DNA from: Saprospiraceae bacterium
GTDB taxonomy: Bacteria; Bacteroidota; Bacteroidia; Chitinophagales; Saprospiraceae
Reading direction: 5' to 3'
DNA length: 64,000 nt
Assembly: GCA_016717265.1 (NCBI GenBank)
Contig: JADKFX010000001.1
Coordinates: 1,500,501-1,564,500, forward strand
Position numbers and translations under genes: made by a program. The notes below the pieces were generated by a model that searched no databases, had not been told where the DNA came from, and saw nothing but the letters and a program-made list of their open reading frames with translations. Below are positions 46,393 through 56,586 of this stretch, piece by piece; the first letter of the stretch is position 1; each line of letters starts with the position of its first letter.

Positions 46393-49170
46393 ATGAATGT
46401 AATGTTGAAATTATTGTTTGTAAGTGTTATTTCTTGTATAGGGGTCTATTTAACTGCACAAACCTGCCATATTAAAGGTGTTCTGAAAGATAAGGTTTCA
46501 AATGAAACGATTATTGGTGCTACCATAATTGTAAGCGGAACAGCCCTTGGAACTACTTCTGATTTTGATGGAAATTTTGAACTTAAAGGGGTTCCGCAAG
46601 GAAATCGCGAACTTGTTGTAAGTTATGTAGGCTATAAAAAAATCACTAAATTATTGGATTTGAAAGGGGGAGAATTTCTTCAAGAGGAATTCTTATTAGA
46701 AGAAGAGTCAACAGTTTTAGCGGATGTAGTCGTAGTAGGTAAAATTAATAAACAAAATGCAATTGCAATAACCATGTTACAACAGAAATCACCTGGAATG
46801 TTAACCGGAATTTCTAACGATGACATTAAAAAAGCTCCGGATAAAACAACCAGTGATGTATTGAAACGAGTAAGTGGTGCAAGTATAGTCGACCAAAAAT
46901 TTGTGATTATAAGAGGTTTGGCAGATCGTTATAATAACGCATTGTTAAATGGAAATTTATTGCCAAGTACAGAACCAGACAAACGATCCTTTAGCTTTGA
47001 TTTATTTCCATCTAGCGTATTATCGAATCTTGTAATTTACAAAACAGCAACACCTGATTTACCAGGTGAATTTGCTGGTGGTATCATTCAGGTAAATACA
47101 AAAGAAGTTTCTGAAGATCCTTTTATTGAACTGACAATGGGAGCTAGTTATAATTCCATTTCAACGTTTAAACCTTATAACTTTTATGTTGGTGGAACGA
47201 CTGATTGGATGGGATTTGATAATCGTAAAAGGACATTAGATGAGCGTGTAACAAAAGCAGCATTAAATGATCCACAAACAAAATATACTACAAGCAAATA
47301 TGTTGCAAATGATTGGATAGTAAAAAATTATACTTCCTTTATGCCTTCGCAGAATATTCAACTTTCTGGTGGAAAAACAACAAGATTATTTGGGAATCGT
47401 TTTGGAATTATAGGAGCATTAACATATCAGAATACGAATAAAATTGTCGATTATTCCCGTTCAGATTTTAATACTGACAAAACAGCTATATTTAATTATG
47501 TAGATCATCTTTATAAAAAATCATTCAATCATGGTGGGATGCTAAATGCGACCTATAGTTTTAGTCCTAAGCATAAAATTTCTTTTAATAATTTAGCCAC
47601 GATACTTGGGGATGATCAATATTTGGAAAGAGAAGGCCATGAGATCGAGCAAGCGCGTTTAATTAAGGCATACTCTATGTACTATACAAGTACCTCCATG
47701 ATAAATAATCAACTTACCGGAGAACATGAAATGAGCTCCAATGGCTCTTTATTAAAGTGGTCAATAGCACATGCATTAGTTAATAAATTGACACCTTCAT
47801 ATAGAAGGATGACGTATTTAAAAAATGATGATGGCACACCCGATGAACCTTATTTTGCATACATTCCAATTGGCACGCCATCTCCGAATTATGCTGGAAG
47901 ATTTTATTCCGAACAAAATGAAAAATTTTATACAGGAAGAATCGATTTTATTTATCCTTTTGGAGTTGAGAAAAAAAGTCAATTTAAATTAGGAGTATGT
48001 GGTGATTTTAAAGATCGTTCTTTTGATGGCAGAGTATTTGGTTATACTTACGCAAAAAATTCAGTTCCTCAGGAGTTATTAACGCAGGATATTCAAGAAA
48101 TTTTGGATCATAAAAATATTAATGAAAACGGTTTTGTATTAAAAGAGTCAACCAATACAAATGACTCCTATACTGCTTCTGGAACCGGTGCAGCAGGATA
48201 TGCTATGATTGATAAATTTTTGTTTAGTGATAAGTTGAGAGTTATCGGTGGAGTTCGAGTTGAATCATTTAACCAAAAATTAAATTCTTTTGATTATGGT
48301 GGAAAAAAAATAACATTGGATGAAACGTATGTGGATTTACTACCTTCCGTTAACGTAGTTTATAGTATTGCAGAACAAACAAACATTCGTATATCTGGAG
48401 CGCAAACAATTATCAGACCAAATTTTAGAGAGTTGGCTCCTTTTTCATTTTATGATTTTACACTTTCAGCAGCGATTGTAGGAAATCCAGAATTGCAAAG
48501 AACAAAAGTTTTAAATTTGGATTTAAAATTTGAGAAATTTTTTAATGGCGGGCAAACTTATAGTATTTCAGCATTTTACAAGCGATTCAAAAATCCAGTA
48601 GAACAGATCTATGAAACCTTAGGAGCCGGCACTAAAAACTTTAATTTTAAAAATGCAAAACTTGCAGAAAATTATGGTTTAGAAACAGAAATTCGTTATG
48701 ATTTAGGAAAACTTGTTTCCGCTATCGAAGGTTTGCAGTTTAGAGCAAATGCTGCTTGGATATATTCTAATGTAGATTTAAGTGATTTTGCCGGACAGAA
48801 TGCCTCCAAACGTTCTTTACAAAGTCAGTCACCCTATTTAATTAATCTTGCATTAAGTTATCAATCTTTAAAGTCCGGATTTGGTGCGAGTATACTTTAT
48901 AATAGTATCGGAAGACGAATTTGGTTGGTAGGTTCCAATGGTTATCTGGATACGTATGAAGCACCAAGAAATTTATTGGATCTGCAAATAACTCAGAAAA
49001 TCGGAAAAAAATTACAATTTAAATTTTCAATATCGGATATCTTAAATGAACCTTTTAGATTTTACCAGGACCAAAATGATTCTGGAAATTATGATATAAA
49101 TGATACTGTAATTCTTGAAAGTAAAGCAGGTATTAATTATTCAGTTGCACTGAATTTAATGCTGAATTAA
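46393..49170 (+). CDS. TonB-dependent receptor
   Basis: Outer-membrane transporter of 925 residues from ATG 46393 (an in-frame start at 46351 lacks a signal peptide). Signal peptide ends YLTAQ; then a carboxypeptidase-like domain (~20-105: CHIKGVLKDKVSNETIIGA, TSDFDGNFELKGVP). The plug (~115-245) has LKRVSGASIVDQKFVIIRGLADRY and SSVLSNLVIYKTATPDLPGEFAGGIIQV. The remainder is barrel. It is followed after a terminator by a secreted T9SS protein, and the pair may act on one ligand. Confidence 0.94.
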   Translation: MNVMLKLLFVSVISCIGVYLTAQTCHIKGVLKDKVSNETIIGATIIVSGTALGTTSDFDGNFELKGVPQGNRELVVSYVGYKKITKLLDLKGGEFLQEEFLLEEESTVLADVVVVGKINKQNAIAITMLQQKSPGMLTGISNDDIKKAPDKTTSDVLKRVSGASIVDQKFVIIRGLADRYNNALLNGNLLPSTEPDKRSFSFDLFPSSVLSNLVIYKTATPDLPGEFAGGIIQVNTKEVSEDPFIELTMGASYNSISTFKPYNFYVGGTTDWMGFDNRKRTLDERVTKAALNDPQTKYTTSKYVANDWIVKNYTSFMPSQNIQLSGGKTTRLFGNRFGIIGALTYQNTNKIVDYSRSDFNTDKTAIFNYVDHLYKKSFNHGGMLNATYSFSPKHKISFNNLATILGDDQYLEREGHEIEQARLIKAYSMYYTSTSMINNQLTGEHEMSSNGSLLKWSIAHALVNKLTPSYRRMTYLKNDDGTPDEPYFAYIPIGTPSPNYAGRFYSEQNEKFYTGRIDFIYPFGVEKKSQFKLGVCGDFKDRSFDGRVFGYTYAKNSVPQELLTQDIQEILDHKNINENGFVLKESTNTNDSYTASGTGAAGYAMIDKFLFSDKLRVIGGVRVESFNQKLNSFDYGGKKITLDETYVDLLPSVNVVYSIAEQTNIRISGAQTIIRPNFRELAPFSFYDFTLSAAIVGNPELQRTKVLNLDLKFEKFFNGGQTYSISAFYKRFKNPVEQIYETLGAGTKNFNFKNAKLAENYGLETEIRYDLGKLVSAIEGLQFRANAAWIYSNVDLSDFAGQNASKRSLQSQSPYLINLALSYQSLKSGFGASILYNSIGRRIWLVGSNGYLDTYEAPRNLLDLQITQKIGKKLQFKFSISDILNEPFRFYQDQNDSGNYDINDTVILESKAGINYSVALNLMLN

Positions 49171-49196
49171 GATTTCATTTCAACACTTTTTTACAT

Positions 49197-49227
49197 CAGC
49201 TGCCTGCTCTTGCAGGTGGCTGTTTTT
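49197..49227 (+). terminator. Intrinsic terminator after the TonB receptor
   Basis: Arm CAGCTGCCTGC pairs with GCAGGTGGCTG (11 pairs, two wobble) around TCTT, followed by TTTTTATTTTATTTTTT. Confidence 0.9.
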
Positions 49228-49376
49228 ATTTTATTTTTTCACTTATCATATTTTATTAAATTCAAATAATTAATTATTTGGTAACATTAAAAACACAAAC
49301 CGAAGTTTAGAATGCAATAATTTTGCATTGAAATTATATACAGAACATCAATTTAAAATTTTTAACAAATTTTTTT

Positions 49377-52300
49377 ATGAAAAGACTTTTATTCTTATTG
49401 TTATTATCCTTACCGATATTTTTGAATGCACAAACCAACATTCAAATTTCTGCAAATATCACAGTGGATACCAAATGGACAGCAGATAATATTTATGAAC
49501 TGACAGGTGCAAGTTTTATTTACGTAACAAACAATGCAACCTTGACGATTGATGCAGGAACTTTAATTAAAGGAAATCCAGCAGCCTTAGTGATCACCAG
49601 AGGTTCCAAATTAATTGCAATTGGAACAGCAGAGAAACCAATTGTATTTACGAGTTCTAAACCTGCCGGACAAAGAACTACGGGTGATTGGGGTGGTGTT
49701 TTATTATTGGGTAAAGCAACGGTTAATTGCCCAGGGGGTGAATGCACCGTTGAAGGTGGATTAGATGCAACTTTAGGAAAATATGGAGGAACGGATGACA
49801 GTGATAATTCAGGCATTTTAAAATATGTACGAATTGAATTTGCGGGTATCGCTTTTCAGCCAAATAATGAAACAAATGGTTTGACCTTAGGTGGTGTTGG
49901 ATCGCAAACTGAAATTAGTTATGTACAGGTTAGTCGTGGAGGAGATGATGCGTTTGAGTGGTTTGGAGGCACTGTAAATGGGAAATATTTAGTTGCAAAT
50001 AAAACGGTTGATGACATGTTCGATACTGATTTTGGATACAGAGGCACCAACCAATTTTTATTAGGTATTAGTGATCCAAATGTTGCCGATATATCAGGGT
50101 CAAATGGTTTTGAAGCAGATAATGATGCACAAGGTTCTATGAATGTACCTTTTTCACAAGCGCTATTTACAAATGCGACCATCATAGGCCCAAAATTAGA
50201 TTCTGCAACAGTTATTAATTCTAATTATAGAAGAGGATTTCACCTTCGAAGAAGCACAAAACAATCTATTAGAAATTCAATTATTACAGGTTTTCCTTCC
50301 GCTGCTAGATTAGAAAGTGGTAATTCAGAGAATTATTTTTTAAACTCTAAAGAATTAAAAATTAGAAATAATATTTTTGGAGGGTATACTAAATTTATGG
50401 ATTCAACTTCTGTAAATTCTGCAATCATTGGCGACAGTTTATTAATTAGAAATCGTGTAGTTGCAAATTTATCCGGAGTAGGATTAATTGCACCTTCTGC
50501 AAATATTCCAAATGCACTTCCGGCTGCCAATTCTCCTGCTTTAACCGGTGCTAATTTTGATAGCATTTCAAGTGCAGCAGTTAAGACGACTTATGTTGGC
50601 GCTTTTGGTTCAACAGATTGGTCAAAATGTTGGTGCGAGTGGGATCCTGAAAATGCAGATTACAGCAAAGGTATAGACTATGTTGCGGCGTTTACAGACT
50701 TCAACTTTGTCGTAGACAAAAATACCGTACAGTTCACTGCACCAAGTATTAGCGGTGCTACATATAGTTGGGATTTTGGAGATTTTACAACTTCTAATCT
50801 ACAAATAACAAATCATTCCTATAGTGCTTTAGGTGACTTTAAAGTGGTACTTACAGTAACTACGAATAGAGGATGTGTTAAAAGCATTAATAAAACTGTG
50901 AAGATCACCGAAGGTGCAAAAGAAATTGCTGTAAATGCAGATATTATAACAGATACAAAATGGACATCAAATAATATTTATAATTTGACTGGAGTTGCTT
51001 TTATTTATGTAAAAAATAATGCAACTTTGACAATAGAAGCAGGTACCATAATTAAAGGTAGTCCTGCTGCCTTAGTGATAACCAGAGGATCTAAATTAAT
51101 TGCCATTGGTGAAATTGATAAGCCAATTGTTTTTACTTCAGCAAAACCTGCAGGTACTAGAGGTCCTGGTGATTGGGGTGGTGTTTTAATCCTAGGAAAA
51201 GGAAAGGTAAATTGTCCTGGTGGAGAATGCACTGTTGAAGGTGGATTAGATCCAATTTTAGGAAAATATGGTGGAATCGATGATCTAGATAATTCTGGTA
51301 TTTTAAAATATGTTCGGATTGAATATGCAGGTATTGCTTTTCAACCAAATAATGAAACTAATGGTTTGACATTAGGAGGTGTTGGTTCACAAACTACAAT
51401 AGAAAATGTTCAGATTTCTTTTGGTGGTGATGATTCCTTCGAATGGTTTGGTGGAACTGTAAATGGAAAATATCTAGTCGCTTATAAAACGATCGATGAT
51501 ATGTTTGATACAGATTTTGGATACAGAGGAAATAATCAATTTTTGTTGGGTGTTTCGGATCCAAATTTGGCAGATATTTCTGGTTCCAATGGATTTGAAG
51601 CTGATAACGATGCGCAAGGTTCTACAAATCTTCCAATATCACAGTCAATTTTTAGCAACGCGACGATTATTGGACCAAGAAAAGATGCTACCAGCGTATT
51701 TAATGCAAATTTTAGAAGAGCCCTGCATTTGAGAAGAAGTACAAAACAAAGTATTCGGAACTCTGTAATTGCAGGTTTCCCTACCGGTGTTAGATTAGAG
51801 AGCACAAATTCAGAGAATTATTATTTAACTTCAAAAGAATTAAACTTAAGTAATAATATATTCTCTAATAATGGAAAATTGTTTGACTCTACTTCTATAA
51901 ATACGAAAGCAATCTCGGATCAATTCATTACTGAAAATAGGATTTATTCAAACATTAATGAACTTTTACTTACAGATCCATATGGTGTACAACCAGATGC
52001 GATTCCGGGTGCAAATTCACCAGCTTTGACAGGTGCTGAATTTAATAACTTAAATCCGTATTTTGAAAGAACTACTTATGTAGGTGCATTTGGTACAAAT
52101 AACTGGACAAAATGTTGGTGTGAATGGGATCCAAATTCAGCAGATTATAATTTTTCACCAATTCAATATTTTAAGGAAACGGTAGATTTTACTTCAAACT
52201 TTATAAATAATCAAACCACCTTTATTCCGAATTTAACTGGCAATTATAAATATAGCTGGGATTTTGGAGACAATACAGCATCTGATAATTCAATAAGTCC

Positions 52301-52682
52301 AATTCATCAGTATACAGTTTCAGGAAAATATCTTGTTACTTTGGAAATTACAAATTCTAGAGGTTGTGTTAGTAAAGTTACTAAGGAAATTAATGTAATC
52401 ATTACAGCAACATCGCAATTGGAAAATATTTCCGATATTGAACTGTATCCAAATCCAAATTCTGGTGCGTTTAATTTAATGATTGTTGCTAAAAAGAATT
52501 TCCCTGCAACAATCGAACTTATAAGTGCATTTGGTACAAGTCTATATTCAAATAATGTAGATCTTGAAACAGGTAAAAACACAATTCGATTTCAGAATTT
52601 AAACCAGATTGCAAAAGGTTATTATACTGTAAGAATTATTACGAAGGAAGGTACTGATACAAAATTGGTTCTTGTAATGTAA
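49377..52682 (+). CDS. Duplicated-unit T9SS type A secreted protein with PKD domains
   Basis: The 1101 residues begin with a signal peptide (ends FLNAQ) and consist of two homologous units of ~490 residues. Each unit opens with ITVDTKW / IITDTKW, has a beta-helix-like core (NNATLTIEAGTIIKG, GDWGGVLILGK, CPGGECTVEGGLD, SGILKYVRIEYAG, FGYRGNNQFLLG, LRRSTKQSIRNS) and ends with a short PKD domain (YSWDFGD). A T9SS type A domain starts at ELYPNPNSGAFNLM. The gene lies 206 nt after the TonB receptor. Function unknown; surface capture of a ligand for the receptor is a guess. Confidence 0.9.
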   Translation: MKRLLFLLLLSLPIFLNAQTNIQISANITVDTKWTADNIYELTGASFIYVTNNATLTIDAGTLIKGNPAALVITRGSKLIAIGTAEKPIVFTSSKPAGQRTTGDWGGVLLLGKATVNCPGGECTVEGGLDATLGKYGGTDDSDNSGILKYVRIEFAGIAFQPNNETNGLTLGGVGSQTEISYVQVSRGGDDAFEWFGGTVNGKYLVANKTVDDMFDTDFGYRGTNQFLLGISDPNVADISGSNGFEADNDAQGSMNVPFSQALFTNATIIGPKLDSATVINSNYRRGFHLRRSTKQSIRNSIITGFPSAARLESGNSENYFLNSKELKIRNNIFGGYTKFMDSTSVNSAIIGDSLLIRNRVVANLSGVGLIAPSANIPNALPAANSPALTGANFDSISSAAVKTTYVGAFGSTDWSKCWCEWDPENADYSKGIDYVAAFTDFNFVVDKNTVQFTAPSISGATYSWDFGDFTTSNLQITNHSYSALGDFKVVLTVTTNRGCVKSINKTVKITEGAKEIAVNADIITDTKWTSNNIYNLTGVAFIYVKNNATLTIEAGTIIKGSPAALVITRGSKLIAIGEIDKPIVFTSAKPAGTRGPGDWGGVLILGKGKVNCPGGECTVEGGLDPILGKYGGIDDLDNSGILKYVRIEYAGIAFQPNNETNGLTLGGVGSQTTIENVQISFGGDDSFEWFGGTVNGKYLVAYKTIDDMFDTDFGYRGNNQFLLGVSDPNLADISGSNGFEADNDAQGSTNLPISQSIFSNATIIGPRKDATSVFNANFRRALHLRRSTKQSIRNSVIAGFPTGVRLESTNSENYYLTSKELNLSNNIFSNNGKLFDSTSINTKAISDQFITENRIYSNINELLLTDPYGVQPDAIPGANSPALTGAEFNNLNPYFERTTYVGAFGTNNWTKCWCEWDPNSADYNFSPIQYFKETVDFTSNFINNQTTFIPNLTGNYKYSWDFGDNTASDNSISPIHQYTVSGKYLVTLEITNSRGCVSKVTKEINVIITATSQLENISDIELYPNPNSGAFNLMIVAKKNFPATIELISAFGTSLYSNNVDLETGKNTIRFQNLNQIAKGYYTVRIITKEGTDTKLVLVM
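49437..52402 (+). repeat. Two tandem ~1.48-kb units inside the T9SS gene
   Basis: Unit 1 covers about 49437-50915 and unit 2 about 50922-52402. Many protein stretches are identical between units, such as PAALVITRGSKLIAIG, FQPNNETNGLTLGGVG and ISGSNGFEADNDAQGS. The units differ most in their C-terminal 100 residues. Confidence 0.9.
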
Positions 52683-52702
52683 ACCCTTTCTTTATCTTTA
52701 TA

Positions 52703-52741
52703 AAAAAAGAGGATCTAAACCGTTAGATCCTCTTTTTTTTT
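52703..52741 (+). terminator. Intrinsic terminator after the duplicated-unit gene
   Basis: Long stem of 17 pairs: arm AAAAAAAGAGGATCTAA and its reverse complement around ACCG, ending in T tract. Confidence 0.95.
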
Positions 52742-53042
52742 GTATTAGAAATTGGACACGGGATTCATTGGATGTATTTCTTGATTTCCTTAAATTCTTT
52801 TGACAGGGTTGAATTCTGATAATTTGAAAAATGATAAAATCTTTAAAACTAAATTTTAACTACAGTGTGCAGGATTTGTAATAAGGGCCCATTTTTTATG
52901 AGTTTGAAAATAAATGAAAAAATAGGCTTTCTGCTTTCTATTTAGCAATATGGCTATTCGTAGTATTTTTATGTTTGTCAGCATTAGGGTAATTTTATTT
53001 AGGCAATTTTAAATACTATAATTTGTGGAGAAAATATTTTTT
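52742..53042. other. Gene-free AT-rich spacer between convergent transcripts
   Basis: No gene, RNA or clear repeat was seen in this 301-nt stretch between the terminator and the 3' end of the acyltransferase operon. Confidence 0.5.
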
Positions 53043-53774
53043 CTACCCTTCAGCTATGTGAAGTTTTTTGTCAATCCAATCTTTACAGATTTCTTTTAAT
53101 TGAAGAGGATCCGTAGCATGAATTGGTTCACCAAATGTGATGTTTACCGGTGTGTTTCGTTTAGAAAAGCACTTTATGAAATGTTCCACAAAATTTTGTT
53201 TTCCAATCCAGGAATCGTTTTTTTCTTTATATGAAATTGCAACCGGAAGTATTGGACAATTTGTTTTTGTTGATATTATAAATGGGCCATTTTTAAATGG
53301 GAGCGTTTTTGAAGAATTACTTGTTGTGCCCTCTGGGAAAATTAAAATGGAGTAGCCATTATAAATGTGATTTTTGATCAAATCAGTTGCATTTTTTCTG
53401 CTGCTAAGGTTGTTTCTTTCCACAAATAGTACGCCAAATAGTTTTAAAGTAAATCCAATTAATGGCCATTTAGATACTTCAATCTTGGCTAGCGGAATAC
53501 AATCTACGAAGTGAAGTATAATAAGGGGATCTATATAGGATTTATGGTTGGAAATTATAATGAACTGACCTGATGGAATCGGTATATTGCATTTGATTTT
53601 TATCCCTAAAGTATCAATATAAAGTTTAGTTAGTATTTTTTTACTGTTAAATAACGATTTTTTACGAATTCGCTTTAGGGCAAATTCAAAATACAGTAGT
53701 CCGATTGAAAACAAAAATAACCATATTATGAGAACTAACCGAAAAGTACCTAATGCCAAATTTTTTGGCATCAA
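53043..53774 (-). CDS. Lysophospholipid acyltransferase (PlsC/OlsA-like)
   Basis: Membrane acyltransferase of 243 residues with one N-terminal helix (~12-32). The catalytic HxxxxD motif is intact as NHKSYID (His77, Asp82), the substrate motif is FVERNN, and the third motif is FPEGTTSNSSKTLPFKNG. Such enzymes make phosphatidic acid or O-acylate amino-acid lipids. Its ATG overlaps the stop of the upstream GNAT acyltransferase by 4 nt, so both work together, probably in ornithine/glycine-type lipid synthesis (as with OlsB/OlsA or GlsB/GlsA). The lipid itself cannot be told. Confidence 0.93.
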   Translation of the reverse strand: MMPKNLALGTFRLVLIIWLFLFSIGLLYFEFALKRIRKKSLFNSKKILTKLYIDTLGIKIKCNIPIPSGQFIIISNHKSYIDPLIILHFVDCIPLAKIEVSKWPLIGFTLKLFGVLFVERNNLSSRKNATDLIKNHIYNGYSILIFPEGTTSNSSKTLPFKNGPFIISTKTNCPILPVAISYKEKNDSWIGKQNFVEHFIKCFSKRNTPVNITFGEPIHATDPLQLKEICKDWIDKKLHIAEG

Positions 53775-55333
53775 TTATTAGAATTCTTTTGAAGTAAATT
53801 CGTAAATTCCTTTGGCATTTCTTCGTGATCTAAAATTAACAGAGCATCTAATACATTTTGAAAGTGTGGATCTTTGTTAAAAGCAATAACTTTAGCATTT
53901 TGCTTTAAATATTGTCTTAATAATACAGGAAGTTTGATGGAGTCAAATTGAATTTCTGAAATTAACTTATCGAATTTTTGAATATCCTGATCAAAATTGC
54001 GGAGGATAATGTTTTCCGAGCCTTTAGTTTTAAGAAAACGAAATGGAGAGCGAGGTTTTACAAAATTTCCATAGGTTGGATGTTTATTATATTTTGTCAA
54101 ATAATCTATAATTAGTAATCTACTGATTTTAGAATATTCCTGGCTAATGCTAACAGGTCCTAAAATATATCTGTTTTGCGGGTTTTGAAAGATGTAGTTA
54201 TAGAGCCCTTTCCACATAAGTAGCAGTAGCAAGTTTGATTTTTGATATGCTGGAGATATAAATGAACGCCCAAGCTCAACACTCTGTATCAATACTTCAT
54301 TAAATTCATCTTTAATTTTAAATAAAGAGGAAATATAGAATCCTTTTTTTCCTAATAAAGGAATAATTTTATGTCCTTCTGCAAGTCGATAAGCACCCGC
54401 TATTTTCATATTTGTGGAATCCCAAATAAATAGATGTTTATAAAATGGGTCGTAAGAATCTAAATCAACTTTTAGTCCCGTACCTTCCTTTGCTTTGCGA
54501 AATGTTTCTTCTCTTAACCTGCCAATTTCCAGCATGGTATTCGGAATTTTATTAAAATCAGTAATGTATATTTCAAATTCATTTAAACTGATAATTTTAC
54601 TAGTAGGGTCTAAATTTTGGATTTCCTGAGCGATGACTTTTTTAGGTATTTCCTGGATTATTTCTTGTTGCGTGTCATTTATTTTGAAAAAATATTTTAT
54701 TTTTTTGGTGGCTAATTCAGAATCTGGTCTGTTTAAAATTTTTAATCTGTTAATCAAATATTTTTTTAGATCGATGGACTTGTCAAAGCCAGTAATATCT
54801 TTTTCATCTATCAAATGACTTATTCTAAGTAGCAAAGTGGATTTTTCAATTTTAGTATTCCGTCCTGCTTTAAGACTTGTCTTTAAGACTTTTAGGATTG
54901 ATTTGAATAGATGAGATTTGTCTGAAATGAGATTGCACAGCAGTACTGGTTGATTTAATTTGAGGATACTTTTTATGATTTTAGATTCTAGTTTAATTTT
55001 TATTAGAATTTCTTTCAAGTCGGAGTATGTAAAGGAACCATTTATATGGACTTGGTAAATTATAATTTTAGGAGCGTTAGTATCGAATGTGACAATTTTA
55101 TTTTCAGTTAGACTAATTTCTTCTGCCGAAGGTTTTATTTTGTTATTTGTAGAAAATTCAGCGGTTGAAATAGAATGTGATGGATTTGCTTTTTTCAATT
55201 CTTCTATCAAGCAATTTAATTTATTGGGATCATCCGTTTTATTACATAAGACAGTAAAATTATTTTTTGGTCCTTTGAGTCGTTTAAAGTCCTCTTTAGA
55301 AATATAGTAATCCAACAATTTATTTTTATTCAT
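53771..55333 (-). CDS. GNAT-type N-acyltransferase with eroded N-terminal acyltransferase domain
   Basis: The 520 residues divide in two. The C-terminal half (~255-440) is an OlsB/GlsB-like GNAT domain (MLEIGRLREETFRKAKEGTG, YKHLFIWDS, IAGAYRLAEG, KGFYISSLFKIK, VELGRSFISPAYQ), which N-acylates an amino acid. The N-terminal half aligns in its last part with the tail of PlsC-like domains of Bacteroidota fusion acyltransferases (LLLRISHLIDEKDITGFDKS), but no HxxxxD motif is present anywhere in it. It is upstream of an intact PlsC gene and overlaps it by 4 nt. I infer loss of one activity, now supplied by the neighbour. Confidence 0.85.
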   Translation of the reverse strand: MNKNKLLDYYISKEDFKRLKGPKNNFTVLCNKTDDPNKLNCLIEELKKANPSHSISTAEFSTNNKIKPSAEEISLTENKIVTFDTNAPKIIIYQVHINGSFTYSDLKEILIKIKLESKIIKSILKLNQPVLLCNLISDKSHLFKSILKVLKTSLKAGRNTKIEKSTLLLRISHLIDEKDITGFDKSIDLKKYLINRLKILNRPDSELATKKIKYFFKINDTQQEIIQEIPKKVIAQEIQNLDPTSKIISLNEFEIYITDFNKIPNTMLEIGRLREETFRKAKEGTGLKVDLDSYDPFYKHLFIWDSTNMKIAGAYRLAEGHKIIPLLGKKGFYISSLFKIKDEFNEVLIQSVELGRSFISPAYQKSNLLLLLMWKGLYNYIFQNPQNRYILGPVSISQEYSKISRLLIIDYLTKYNKHPTYGNFVKPRSPFRFLKTKGSENIILRNFDQDIQKFDKLISEIQFDSIKLPVLLRQYLKQNAKVIAFNKDPHFQNVLDALLILDHEEMPKEFTNLLQKNSNN

Positions 55334-55537
55334 GTAAACTCGTCATTGTATTCAACTATCAAATTTAATATCCTTTTAATACTTTGATCTACTTCTAATA
55401 ATATTATACTTATAATTTACAATATCATAATATTCACTTAAAGATGGATTTACAATCCTGTATTTAGTTAATATAAATTGCGTATATATTTAATAAATAA
55501 GTAATATGTAAAATCAATATTTATATTGGCTTACATC

Positions 55538-55545
55538 TATTTTTG
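55538..55545 (+). promoter_or_regulatory. -7 box (TATTTTTG) for the phosphodiesterase gene
   Basis: Exact TAnnTTTG match 33 nt before the ATG at 55579. It overlaps the earlier in-frame start near 55543, which favours the later one. Confidence 0.5.
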
Positions 55546-55578
55546 TGTGTGAATTTTTTAAAATTTAATACGCATAGA

Positions 55579-56586
55579 ATGGCCACAAATTCAAGTAATT
55601 TTTTAGTTTGGATATTTTTATTTCTTGCAATTCAGTTAGAAGCTGGTAAACGAAAAGTATTATTAATTGGAATAGATGGTGTACGATCTGATGTCTTACA
55701 AATTGCAAGAACACCAAATATTGATTTTATTGCAGAAAATGGATTTGGTACTTTTGAATCATGGCATCAGGATATCACGATCTCTGCTCCTTCCTGGTCT
55801 AGTATATTGTGTGGAGTATATCATAATAAACACGGTGTATTGAACAATTCATTTAACGGAAGTCGATATGATAAATACCCAATGCTGTGTACCTTAGGTA
55901 AACAAGTTAATCCAGATTTGAAATTTGGGATGTATATGGAGTGGTCTAAGTTTAGAAGAGTCAATGAATCATTGGGTTGGGATCAAATTATTACTGGGAG
56001 TTTAGGAAGAACAGAGAAAACGACGACAGAAGCAAAAGAGTGGGTGGTTTCAACGGATTTAGATTTTTATTTTGTATATTTAGCGGCAGCGGATCTCATC
56101 GGGCATATTTTAGGTTTTAGTCAATACAATCCATTTTATGTAAATGCAATTGAAAATATTGATCATTCTGTAGGTGTGTTAATTAATGCTTTAAAGGAAA
56201 GACCTCAATATATGGAAGAGGACTGGTTGATTTTAGTTACAACAGATCATGGTGGTCAATTATTGAATCATGGAGGCTATTCTCAAGCGGAACGCCAGGT
56301 ATTTTGGTTTGCTTACAATGATAGAATAAAGCAATGTTTGCAAATAGGTGTTGATATGGGTAATTGCAATGATATATCCAATCCAATTTGTTTTCCTGTC
56401 AGACCTGCATGCCCGGTACAACCAGATATAGCGGTAACCGCATTACATCATTTATTGTATGACCAAGGATGGAAACCAGAATGTAATGATGCGTGGAGTT
56501 TAGATGGTTATTCTTGGTTATCCAGTATGGGTCTTGACTGTGATAAAAATTATAATCCAGTTTTGGTTGTGAATGATCAGTGGTAA
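55579..56586 (+). CDS. Secreted alkaline phosphatase-superfamily phosphodiesterase
   Basis: Type I phosphodiesterase/nucleotide pyrophosphatase-like enzyme, 335 residues from ATG 55579 (a longer frame from 55543 adds 12 residues without a signal). Signal peptide ends near QLEAG. Metal-site motifs: LLIGIDGVRSDVL (first Asp), ISAPSWSSILCGVYHNKHGV (nucleophile Ser or Thr region), and VTTDHGGQLLNHGG. Cys-rich C-terminus (CNDISNPICFPVRPACP). The substrate is unknown; family members cut phosphodiesters of nucleotides or lipids. Confidence 0.9.
   Translation: MATNSSNFLVWIFLFLAIQLEAGKRKVLLIGIDGVRSDVLQIARTPNIDFIAENGFGTFESWHQDITISAPSWSSILCGVYHNKHGVLNNSFNGSRYDKYPMLCTLGKQVNPDLKFGMYMEWSKFRRVNESLGWDQIITGSLGRTEKTTTEAKEWVVSTDLDFYFVYLAAADLIGHILGFSQYNPFYVNAIENIDHSVGVLINALKERPQYMEEDWLILVTTDHGGQLLNHGGYSQAERQVFWFAYNDRIKQCLQIGVDMGNCNDISNPICFPVRPACPVQPDIAVTALHHLLYDQGWKPECNDAWSLDGYSWLSSMGLDCDKNYNPVLVVNDQW

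Noticed and set aside
49520..51805. Several long minus-strand frames inside the duplicated-unit gene
   Set aside because: Shadows of a strongly coding plus-strand gene; they appear at the same place in both units, as expected from the duplication.
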